This document shows positions 45,401-56,306 of a stretch of 64,000 nt of DNA, piece by piece; within the stretch, counting starts at the first letter, position 1, and the number at the start of each line of letters is the position of its first letter. The stretch covers positions 70,788,144 through 70,852,143 of the forward strand of contig NC_077244.1 of the NCBI RefSeq assembly GCF_947179165.1, in the 5' to 3' direction. The DNA comes from Solanum dulcamara. Taxonomy: Eukaryota; Streptophyta; Magnoliopsida; Solanales; Solanaceae. Under the pieces are notes generated by a model. That model ran no database searches, was not told the DNA's origin, and saw nothing but the letters and a program-made list of their open reading frames with translations. Made by a program: the position numbers and the translations under genes.

Positions 45401-46201
45401 ATACAACGCCGTCAGTTCGCCGCATTGACGTTACTGTTACCTAAACGACGTTGATTATTAACGGAGTTAACATACGTAACAGCCAACGACAACGAACCTT
45501 TAAAACATATCACACCAAAGACGAACAGAGAGAGAAAGAGAATCCTCTGATTTGTGAGACCCATTTTCTTTCACGCTTTTTTTTCATATTTAAGGAAGGA
45601 AGCAATCGAGGCTCGTGTTTTTCATCGTTTGCGTTAATCAAGGCGAGGACCTACCATTAATCCTTCAAAAATTCACTGTTTGGATCAACTCATCATTACG
45701 CTCTGGGAATTGACAAATTCTGTTTTCATTTTTTTTTTGACGAGGGAATCTCAGCAGAATTATGCATTGTTTACCACAAAATCATATCATAAGTGCGTAT
45801 TTTCTCGTTCTGGATCTTACTTCTTTGGTGCTCCATACGTTTTTTCTTCCATAATTCAGTTGATTTTAATTAGCAGACTTGGTGGAATAGACCTTCAGAG
45901 TTCTGTTTCTCAAGGAGGCAAATTGCCTACAGCTTAATTTCATTGGAGAACACGGAAAATATCTTATTAGTTTGCGATTGAGACGTAGTTTTTGGCAAGT
46001 TTGAAGTTTTTTTTTTAAAAAAGGACGGTTTCTAATGTGCCTCTGATCCCCTGTTGAAGGCGGATCTACTTGGAAGTAGAAGAGGTTTGGGTTTGAAATT
46101 GTTGAATTACGCAACAACTTTGCGAAATTCAGTTGAATTCTGCTGTACAGAGTGCAATTTAGTCCCTTTTTTTTGGCTCGAAACACAGATTTCTGATTTG
46201 A
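45400..46201 (+). promoter_or_regulatory. Probable promoter and 5' leader of the BIM1-like gene
   Basis: GC content rises at 45,405-45,520 (CGCCGTCAGTTCGCCGC, AACGACGTTG), followed by a GA-rich leader (AGAGAGAGAAAGAGAA near 45525) typical of plant 5' untranslated regions. Several short upstream ATGs lie between it and the start codon. No clear TATA box was found. Confidence 0.45.
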
Positions 46202-49200
46202 ATGGAGCTACCTCAATCCAGGCCTTTTGGAACGCAAGGTAATAGTTATGTCAAAACGATTTGAATTTTGAATAGATAATCTTACTGAAATTAGATTTCC
46301 ATATATATTCTTTTGTTTGGCAGGAAGGAAGACGACGCATGATTTTCTTTCAATGTATTCACCTATTGAACAAGATCCAAGACCTTCGCAAGGTAAAAAT
46401 GCAAGGATTTTTCTTTCCGATTGAAAAGTCTTTTTATTTTTAGAAAGAAATAAAAACTTTGGTTGTTAAAATTTTATTGGGAGTTCGTGGTTTATTGATT
46501 TTGTTTGGTGTGCATGTGTTTGTTGTGATTGTATCTTTAAGATATAACTTCGTTTTCCTCACACATTTACGCAATTCTGCTATACTATTTACAAGTAGTA
46601 CGCCCTCCCCTTTCGTTTCTATTTGTTTGTGATACTTTAACTTAAGTATAAACAGATCTTAAATTAAAAAATATGTCAAATGAAAGTATCTCTTAATTTT
46701 GTTGTCTTAAAAAAGCGTTGCTAAAAAAAAAGACACCCGTGACCCTAACTCTGACAGGAGCAATATTATAATAAAAGTGGAAATTTTTTGAGTGAAAACG
46801 GGAGAAGAGGTAATTCCATCCATTGCTGCTCTTTTAAGTAATTTTCATTTAGTATGTAGTCGAGGGTTGTTTGGTTTTCCTTGTCAGTATTATATTATTG
46901 CTTTTCCATTATCTTATTCTTCTATTTTTATCCGTACATATTGTTTTCTTTGCTTCGATTTATTGAATTATGTGTTGTTGCTAGTGAGCTGCTACACAAC
47001 ACCCTCTCCGAGACCCCACTTGTGAGATTATACTTGGTATGTTGTTGTTGTTTGCCACCTAGCTTTCCGTTGTTTTTCTGGCCTTTTGTGACATTTATTC
47101 TCAAGGACTATATCTGTTGTTCAAATTGAAGCATGAAATATACTGGGATTAGAAAGAATCAAATAGGAAAAAGATTGACAAATACTGTGCCGCTCTTGCC
47201 AGATTCTACTTCCCTTTTGAGTTGCCTGCACAAGGAGGACGTTTTATCCTTCATCATTGTGCATGATTTTTACTTGGATAATTATATCTTCTAGTGCCTT
47301 ATTTGATTCTCATTTCGCCATGTCTGTTAAGCAGGTGGCTACCTAAAAACTCATGATTTCTTGCAACCTCTAGAACAAGCAAGGAAGACAGTTGGGAAAG
47401 AAGAAAATAAAGTTGAGGTAGAGACTATAGAAAAGCCTCCATCAGCAGAACATATTCTTCCCGGTGGCATTGGCACCTACAGCATTTCTTATTTGCAGCA
47501 AAGGGTTCCAAAGCCAATAGCAAACACATTTGCTATCACACAGGCTAGCAGTACCGATAGAGACGATAGAAACTCAAATTGTAGTTCTTACTCGGGAAGT
47601 GGTTTCACACTGTGGAATGAATCTGCTACGAAAAGGGGAAAGACTGGTAAGGAGAATCTCACTGGAGATAGACATATCGTAACAGGTATATTTTCATTTC
47701 TTAATTTTAACATGCTCCATGTCTTTCTTGAAAGTTAAATTTTGTGAATGGCAATCATCTTCCGGATAAGAGTCCCCCTGGTAACAACCATTTATGAAGG
47801 ACAACTTTAAATGATCTCCTCTTCCGTTCCATTAACATCATTATAGTATTTTCCAAAGAGAGAAGCCTGAAAACTTCAGCTCCAGTGAACATATGTTATG
47901 TGCTTGGCAGAAGCAGGTGTAAACATTGGTGGAGGGAAACCTACGACATCATTAGAACGGCAATCACAACTGTCTTCAAATCATAATCATAACACTGTAA
48001 CCTTGAGCTCACACTCATCTCCTCAGTAAGTGACTTGCCTCCGCTCATAAGAAGGCTTCTTATTTGTCTTTACATTTTGTTCTTATAATTCCAATTCTAA
48101 CTCTTCAAACTACAATGCAGGCAACCATCAGCTATGGAGAATCAGAGTTTCATACAGATGATAACATCGGCTAAGAATGCACAGGAAGATGATGATGACG
48201 AAGAAGAAGAATTTGTTGTTAAGAAAGAGTCACCTTCACCATCCAGAGGTTTGTCTTGCTAAGTCTGATAATTGCTTCTCTCAGTACTCTGAATCTGTCA
48301 TTTATAACAGAAGGACAACTACTTGTATAGGCAATTTATCAGTAAAAGTCGATGGGAAAAGCAATGATCAGAAGCCAAATACTCCACGCTCAAAGCACTC
48401 AGCAACAGAACAAAGAAGAAGAAGCAAGATCAATGACAGGCACGTTTACAACACTTATTTAGAGTTTTGTGAATAGAAAAGGAAAATTTTTGACGTAGTA
48501 ACTATATTTTGTGGGAAGGGGAATGTTGGTATGGTCTACCTTCCGAGTATTTATGCATTGACTAGCACACTCTTCACTCAGTTTTTCTAGCCTCTTACTT
48601 GAGGCAGAAGCTATCTCTGTCTAGATAGCATGTGTTAGTTTGAATGTTTTAAGTCCTTTGCTGAACCCGTACTAGTCTTGGTTCTGTCAATCTTTCACTA
48701 TGTTACCGGACTTCTGAACGGTCGAATAACATGATTATCAATGAAAATTGAACTATTACCTTTGGAACTTCTTAATCAGATTTCTGAAGTTGAGAGAGAT
48801 CATCCCTCACAGTGACCAGAAGAGAGATAAAGCATCATTCTTGCTGGAGGTACTTGAATGTCATTTCTTATTAAGTACTCTGTTTATCATAAAAACTGTA
48901 TGCCAAATAATTCTTTTTTGTAGGTTATCGAATATATTCAATTTCTACAAGAGAAAGTGCACAAATATGAGGGATCATATCAAAGCTTGGAGAATAAGCC
49001 TTCAACATTACCTTTGGTAAATTTTTGCTCTTTCTCATTGTTCTGTCTACTTTCTTTATGTCTTTAGTCTTATCTATCCTTGTTTTGAAATGTCTTCGGA
49101 CTTCTATCTTCATATTAATTAGGACAAGCAACTCAAAATTTAATCCAATACTGTACATTAAGATGTAGAAGGGGAGCCTTGGAGTAACTGGTAAAGTTGC

Positions 49201-50708
49201 TGCCATGTGACCAGGAGGTCACGGGTTCAAGCCTTGGAAACAGCCTCTGGCAGAAATGCAAGGCAAGGCTGCGTACAATAGACCCTTGTGGTCAGGCCCT
49301 TCCCCGGACCCCGCGCATAGCGGGAGCTTAGTGCACCGGGCTGCCCTTTTTACTGTACATTAAGATGTAGTAGGAGTTGGTCAACAACTGACAAATAATT
49401 AAGATGCTAAGTAGGAGATACGTTGTTTAGTTAGCACATGCTAGATGATTGGAGAGATGTATTTGGAATATTACCTTGGTTGTGTGTGTGCAACACCATC
49501 CATGTGGATTTGGGAGTAAATAAGGTACCCTATGGGATTTGACTTTGAAATACGGTGGTTGAAGTGGTGGAACACTAGTTACATACTCTATATACAGTGA
49601 TAATGTATACAATCAAAAGGACATGATATATTTTGAATCACATCCATGTAAGATGCCTATTCTCTTAGTGCATTCATCAACGCAATCAGTGACTCTTCTT
49701 ATTTCATGAAAGCAGAATGAGTGCCATAGTATGGCTCAAGGTTTCATTGATCATTCTCACGGCACAAACAGTGCATCTAGTCCTGCACTTATACGTGCTG
49801 CAAAGTTTGACAAGAACAAAATTGGAATCTCTGCTACAGGGCCTGTCAATGGACAGACACTGGAGCCAAACAGAACTTCCAGTGTGAAAGAAAGCAGTTT
49901 GCTGTCTGAATTAACAAACAGGGCCGCAACACTTTGTGTGCAACCAAGCACATTTCCATTTTGTGGAAATACTAGCATAGCATCACTACAGTCAATACTG
50001 GCACCTGATGCTGGCACGTTGGAATTGAAATCTCAACCTCAATTTCCATTGAGCAGATCGAATATGACTAATTATGTTGTTACAAATGACAAGCTCAAAG
50101 GCGAAGAGATGTCTACAGAAAGTGATACAATCAGCATCTCAACTGTCTATTCTCAGAGGTACAAATTCTCTGGTCTGTGTTGGTTTAGCTCATGCATCAT
50201 TGATAGTTTTGTTCTTTGTTTTATCCCTTTACACACATGATTCTGCACTCCAATTAAGGCCATCATCTTCTGAATATTGTATTATCTGTGCTTTCCTTTC
50301 CACTGGATATACTCACTTTAGTGGAGACTTGACTTAGAGTATATGTTGGTGTTTGGCAGGTTGATGAACACACTGAAACAAACATTGCAGAGTTCTGGAG
50401 TAGATTTGTCACAAGCCAATATGTCGGTGCAAATTGATCTTGCGAAAAGAGCAAATGATAGATCAAATGCTTCAGCGTCCAATTTTAAGGTACCGGGGAT
50501 TCTTCTTAATTCCAGTAATTTTCTAGTGCTTTATTCTCTTATTCTGAAACTAAAGGTTTGAATCAAGGCATAAGTAACAACCTTAACTTTGACACACAAT
50601 CCCCAGGGTGAAAACATTTCCTCAAGCAATCAACCAACTCCACAATTCATTGATACATGCACAAGGGAGGAGTCTGTTCATGGCTGCAAACGGCTCAAAA
50701 CAAGTTAA
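46202..50708 (+). CDS. BIM1: BIM1-like bHLH transcription factor
   Basis: Eleven exons (46202-46238, 46324-46392, 47335-47685, 47911-48025, 48121-48248, 48331-48439, 48780-48849, 48924-49016, 49716-50158, 50360-50489, 50607-50708) give 548 residues, close to Arabidopsis BIM1. The N-terminus MELPQSRPFGTQGRKTTHDF, the LPGGIGTY block, the bHLH around residues 253-310 (KHSATEQRRRSKINDR, then RDKASFLLEVIEYIQFLQEK), the STVYSQR-LMNTLKQTL region and the KRLKTS end all follow the BIM family. Basic-region His256, Glu260 and Arg264 are the E-box-reading residues. Known family role: BIM1 binds BES1/BZR2 and helps activate brassinosteroid-responsive promoters in the nucleus. An acidic run (EDDDDEEEE) precedes the domain. 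All introns are GT-AG except intron 6, which starts GC (48440-48441). Intron 8 contains a complete TS SINE. Transcription probably starts in the 45.4-46.2 kb leader. Confidence 0.93.
46995..47050 (+). repeat. SINE-tail fragment in BIM1-like intron 2
   Basis: It reads ACACCCTCTCCGAGACCCCA, then CTTGTGAGATTATACTTGGT, then ATGTTGTTGTTG, the standard tail. No tRNA head is visible, so it may derive from a truncated LINE or SINE. Confidence 0.65.
48440..48779 (+). other. Non-canonical GC-AG intron within the bHLH domain
   Basis: The exon ends AATGACAG and the intron starts GCACGT. The next exon starts ATTTCTG after AATCAG. Splicing here restores arginine 270 (AG|A) and continues the bHLH exactly (DRF-KLREIIP). 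The only nearby alternative, GT at 48443-48444, would break the frame. GC-AG introns are a small minority in plants. Confidence 0.85.
49169..49350 (+). mobile_element. TS-type SINE in BIM1-like intron 8
   Basis: A complete 182-bp tRNA-derived SINE. The A-box region is GAGTAACTGGTAAAGTTGCT and the B-box is GGGTTCAAGCC. The body contains GGCTGCGTACAATAGACCCT and CCCCGGACCCCGCGCATAGC, ending GCACCGGGCTGCCCTTTT. A perfect 20-bp target duplication, TACTGTACATTAAGATGTAG, flanks it (49149-49168 and 49351-49370). It closely resembles the Solanaceae TS family. The perfect duplication implies a fairly recent insertion, in the sense orientation. Confidence 0.93.
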
Positions 50709-51874
50709 AAGCAAATTTAGCACACAAGTATTCTTTTGCAATTGATTCAATTCAAAAATTTTCCTTCCCTTCTGGTTCTGAAGGGATATTCATGTATACA
50801 CCTGGTATAGAAAATCTTCCTTAATCGGATCATAAGCCACTGTAAATGTAGTTCTTTTTCTTATCGCCCCCTTTTCCTTTTCGATTGTTTTGGCTGCACA
50901 GGATTGTTCTGACTAGAGTTCGATAATTATTACTTGTAGTGAATTATCAAGAAATCATGTATCATTATTGAGGCTTCCAAGCTCATGTTGAGAAGCCGCT
51001 TTTTAATATAAGGCTTCCATTCATTCTATCTGAAGTGTCTGGGACATCTTTGTAGAGTAGCTTTATATATGGTCTATCGATGTAATGGAAATTATTTAGG
51101 TTAGTGTAATCATTTCTTTCTTTTAGCTATATCTTCTATATTTGTAGTTATTAACTTGCTCCAGAGAAAGGGACTACATATGTGGTGTTATTTTCTGTCA
51201 TGATCTAACACATCGGACCGTGCGGGTACCTAATCTAACACCTAGATAGGAGAACCCTCTACCCATTTTAAAATAGGTAATGCGGAAGAAGTAAAAACAC
51301 CATATTAGCCTTTAAAGACAATAAGGAAAGAGTTTTAGATTTCATTTTTTGTGGACTATTTTTTGGGCCATTATGCTCAACTTATTAATGTCTTGTTCTC
51401 TCACAAATCATGAAAATATGACAGATTATACTTCATGAGCCTTTAGGTCCTTGTTATAGGCTACACAGGTCTTGTTTAATGTGATTTTCTGGGAAAGTAA
51501 TGTATTAATTTAGAAATTTATGTTAGAGTTGGTTTTCTAAGTTTTGAAAGAACAACGTATGTAGTGGTATTTTGGAACAATGGCCACTGTTTTTGTTTGT
51601 CCATATATTCGGTGTTTACATCCGATCAATGAATACATGACATGTATCTTATATTTACGCATTTTACTCTTATCCATGATTAAAGAATATGCATTTTTTA
51701 CTGATTGTTCTTTTTGGAAATATCTATTTAGTAAATTACCCACTTTTATCTCTTTTGTAACTTAAGGACCTTTTAAAACATGGTCTAAAGATCACTATTG
51801 ATTAAATTAAAAATCTTATGAGAAAATTAGACTACGGTTTGAAATTTTATAAGTTATTACATATGTTAGAGTGA
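50709..51874. other. 3' flank of the BIM1-like gene
   Basis: The first 400-500 bases are probably 3' untranslated region, since they lack stop-dense AT tracts and repeats. The remainder is intergenic with no supported feature. Confidence 0.5.
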
Positions 51875-52530
51875 AGGGGTGTACATGGACCGGGTTGGTT
51901 CGGATTTTTTACAAACCAAACCAAACCATTTGTGTCGGGTTATTAAATCTATAAACCAAACCAAACCAATAAAAGTCGGGTTTTTCGATATCAATTTTTC
52001 TCGGGTTTTTCGGGTTTTTTCGGGTTTCTCGGGTTTTTTGGATTTTTTGGGGTTTCTCGAGTTTTTCATAGTATCTAATAAAAAGCACATAGCAGTGCTT
52101 CTTAAAAAGAGTTCTAGTACAAAATATCAACATAAAAGATGGAGGCAGAACACTGTTTGAAGTTTTAACTTTATAATATAACTTTATAAGATGAACTTTT
52201 TTTGTATATTATTTAGATAAGCTTCTCAAGTCCAAATCTAAATGTAAGAAAGAAAACAAAAATTATGAAAAAAATTTAAAAAATATTTATAAATTACATT
52301 TTAATAAATATTTTTATGTATAACATAATTTAAAAGTAGTATATCTATAATCGGGTCGGTTTGGGTTCAGTTTGACTTTTTTTAGTTAAAACCAAACCAA
52401 CCCTATAATGGTCGGATTTTTTTTCCAAACACCAAACCAAGTCAAACCAAACCACTAGTCGGGTTTTTTTTCCGGTTTGGTTCGGTTTGTCGGTTTGGTG
52501 CGGTTTATCGGTTTGCCCTGTACAGCCCTA
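51875..52530. mobile_element. Foldback transposable element, tandem copy 1
   Basis: A 656-bp element. It starts AGGGGTGTACATGGACCGGG and ends with CGGTTTGCCCTGTACAGCCCT, whose complement begins AGGGCTGTACAGGG. The inner arms are also complementary (AACCAAACCAAACC near the left, GGTTTGGTTCGGTTTG near the right). There is no transposase. A 9-base word TATGTTAGA occurs just outside both ends, but four to five bases lie between it and the left terminus, so the target duplication is uncertain. Confidence 0.8.
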
Positions 52531-52566
52531 TGTTAGACAATAATCTAATGTTTCATAATGGTGACT

Positions 52567-53162
52567 AGGGGTGTACATGGATCGGGTTGGTTCGGATTTT
52601 TTACAAACCAAACCAAACCATTTGTGTCGGGTTATTAAATCTATAAACCAAACCAAACCAATAAAGTCGGGTTTTTCGATATTAATTTTTCTCGGGTTTT
52701 TCGGGTTTTTTCGGGTTTTTCAGTTTTTTCATAGTATCTAATAAAAAGCACAGAGCGGTGCTTCTTAAAAAGAGTTCTAGTACAAAATATCAACATATAA
52801 GATGGAGGCAGAACACTGTTTGAAGTTTTAACTTTATAATATAACTTTATAAGATGGACTTTTTTGTATATTATTTAGATAATCTTCTCAAGTCCAAATC
52901 TAAATGTAAAAAAGAAAATAAAAATTATGAAAAAATTTTAAAAAATATTTATAAATTGTAATTTAAAAGTAGTATATCTATAATCGAATCGGTTTGGGTT
53001 CGGTTTGACTTTTTTTAGTTAAAACCAAACCAACCCTATAATGGTCGGTTTTTTTTTTCAAACACCAAACCAAGTCAAACCAAACCACTAGTCGGGTTTT
53101 TTTCCGGTTTGGTTCGGTTTATCGGTTTGGTGCGGTTTATCGGTTTGCCCTGTACAGCCCTA
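52567..53162. mobile_element. Foldback transposable element, tandem copy 2
   Basis: A 596-bp direct copy of 51875-52530 in the same orientation, 36 bp downstream. It has the same ends and most of the same interior, with about 35 bp missing near the segment equivalent to 52,300, and scattered substitutions. The word GTGACT flanks both sides imperfectly. It is either a tandem duplication or two independent insertions in one hotspot. Confidence 0.8.
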
Positions 53163-56100
53163 AGTGACTTGAAAAGGGGTCATTTGCGTAGATCAGCCCA
53201 ATCTTTTTCTGTTTGCCAGATTTTACTTGTTTCATTAGGCCCAATTTAAGAAAGCCCAATTATATCTAGTCCAAGTTATAAAAAGCCCAACTTTTATTTC
53301 TGCTTCCTAATTCTCTTCTCCCTGAGCTTTGACCAAAAGAAATGCTCCTTAACAAATGATAACAATAATAAGAAATATGGAAAAACTTTTTTTCTTTTAA
53401 AGAAGCAAAATAGGGTGGGTTCCTGAAATTTACATTACTTTTAATAAACTTTGACCAAAATAAACTTTTATTCTTTCCCAAACTTTTAATACTGTACCTT
53501 AATTCATTCGTACTGGCAAGCAAAAACATTTCTATCAAATGTATACATGCAGAGTGATGCAGTAATAACAATTAGTAGTTCAATATTCAAAATGTGACCA
53601 TTAATTAATACTAAAACATCATTATCATGTCGGGTGATGACTCGTTATCAACTATACCTTATTTTCCACGAGTTATATTTCCTCGTGGAATAACTACAGT
53701 CCAATACATTTGAGTGATCTAGCTTACAACACTACAACAGGCAGCAAATATATAAATTTTGTATATATATATATAGATATATATATAATATACATATACC
53801 ATACACATAATATACATAATCAGTATATAGATTTTGTATATTTTGATCATATTGATAAATTAATTTCGGTAAACTGTACATATTGGTAAGTTCCCTTTTC
53901 TGATTCACTCATCGTTGATTTAGAAATCAAATTTTGATAAATATTTGACGTAGACAATTTTCTTTTTGGCTAATTTAGAAGACCGAAATGTTCAAGAATA
54001 TATTTAAGGGGTCAATTTAAACATAATCAAATATAAGGTGTCATTTTTATCATTTTCTCATTATATTGCCTATTCACTTTCTGCTTAATCCAAATGAAAT
54101 AATTGCAGCTATAAAGGTGTAAAAGGTATTGATTGATTAGTAGACTCATAGATAAAAGAATACACTAAGCAAGTTGCAATTTCTTAGTTCATTTTATTTT
54201 ATTTGATTCTTATATTAAAATTATATTTTATCTTTTTATTTATTAATTTAGTAGATTAAGAAAAATTTATTTATTATTTATTATTATTTTAATAAATTAA
54301 ATTTTTAATAATCAATAAATACACTATTTTAAAAAAATATTAAATTAATATGAATCAAGTAAAATAAAACAACAAGAGTGTTAAAGAAAAATAAAATCCT
54401 CCTCAATATTAATTAAGATCCCTACCTTGAGGAGTGCTTTTTTCTTGGATCCTTCAATAATGATAAGAATAATAACACTTAAATAATTACTCTTGGGATT
54501 GCCTCTCTTGAATTTCGAGCAAGATCTCAATAATTAATAAAATTAACTATGACCTTTTTTTGCGTTCAAACGATATTTATTTATTGGGAGGATTAAATTT
54601 GACTTATGCCTACTGTATTTACTTTATGTCTAATATTCTTTAAGATTATTTTTTAGTCTTGTTAGGCAATTTTACGTCAATAGAATATATAGAAAATTTC
54701 TAGAGGTAGAGAAATTAATAAAGGATAATAAAGCGACATTGCAGTAAAATTTATGTAACTTAGTTTGGGAATTATATTTATTGTTATTGTGAAAAATTGA
54801 AGAATTGAATTCCCAAATTTCGTTTTCTCATTCTTTGATATTTGAAATTTGGTTGAGTAGAGCCACTGTCAGTTGGAGGTTAAGCAAATAATGTTCCTTT
54901 TAATAATTAGCACTAAAGCACTAGTGTTTGAAGGAATATTTAAGTGCTAACACCAGGATTAATAATAATAATAATTTAGTGGAGATTAAGTGCTGAAAGT
55001 GGCTTTGCTTTGGTTTTTAGGCATTAGGGGTCCTCTCAAATATTAAAATTATGTACCTCTTTTTATTATTATTATATGGATACTAATTACTCTATTTTTG
55101 TTTTTTCTTCAAGAAAATTCAGGTATCACTGCCCTACATGTTAAATTATTAGTCGTAAAGATTACTCATTTGACGACAAATATAAAAAGAGGAAAAGGAA
55201 AAAAAAAAAAACATCTTTTTATCTGGTTGCCTTTTGTTTTTTTTTCCTCCTTTTTTTCTTTTAATGTATATTTATAATGTTTAATGCCAGTGAGTTTGTA
55301 AAGTGTTTTTTTTTAAAAAAAAAACAATTTCCTATGGTTCCATCTAAATTGTGTGTTTTCCGTTTTACACCCTTAAAGAAATTATAAATAAGAAGGATAG
55401 TTTTACTAATCTATCTTTTAATTTTTTTAAAAAAATTTTACAAACTTATTTATAATTTTAAAAAAAGAATTAATTATAAGGATAAAATAGAAAACTTAAT
55501 TGATTTTATCTTGAATTTTGTAAATTGACAATACTAATATGGGATGCGGGGGGGAATAATGAGTTTGATAACACCCTTATTTCAGCCAAAAACTTGAATA
55601 ATTGGCTGGGAATTATCCTAATATTGTGGTATCAATCTAATACATAGGATTATATTTGATAGAACTATTAACTAACGAAATAATTGGGCTCACCTTCTCC
55701 ATAATAATTCCCAGCTTACTAATCAAATTAATTATACAACCCCACTACCAATTAATTACATGTATCCACCCACATTCTGGTTGCCACAATCATTCAAGCT
55801 TTCTTTTTTGTCCAAATCAGTTTGTACATATTTTGGTGTAACTCTTTCTACTAAGCCTTTTGACAGATAAAATGAGTCTATCCACTAATAATGTCAAAGC
55901 CTGTCTTACCAATGAGTGAATCGAGCTAATGACCTTAACTAATCATGTGTTTGGGATAGAGTGTACCTAAAAGTGGCTCAACTTGGAGTAGAATTTAAAT
56001 TTGACAAATCCAAAAGTTGTGGCAATACAAATCTATATTGTACCCTTGTGTGTATAATGTATCCCTTGCAATGGCAGGACAGTTTCTATACATGTATTCG

Positions 56101-56306
56101 ATTATTGAGTATCTGAAGAAATAAAAAAGATATTTTTGTATAACCCCTTTCCAAATGCTTCGGACGATGATCTCAGGATTTCAAGTGTATCATTCCTTTA
56201 CTGCGAAGCAAAATCCAGCACAATGCTTTTATGTCCTCCAAATTTGTCAGTACGCGGAAGTACTTTTCTCTACCAGAATGTAACAACCACCGTGATTTAC
56301 ACGCTG
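53163..56306. other. Intergenic region, AT-rich
   Basis: No supported gene. It contains a TA-rich microsatellite (about 53765-53790) and long ATT/AAT-rich stretches. The last part (from about 56,080) is probably the 3' untranslated region of the minus-strand O-fucosyltransferase-family gene. Confidence 0.5.

Noticed and set aside
49169..49260. tRNA gene, from A- and B-box-like sequences
   Set aside because: It belongs to a complete SINE with a target duplication; the segment cannot fold into a full tRNA cloverleaf.
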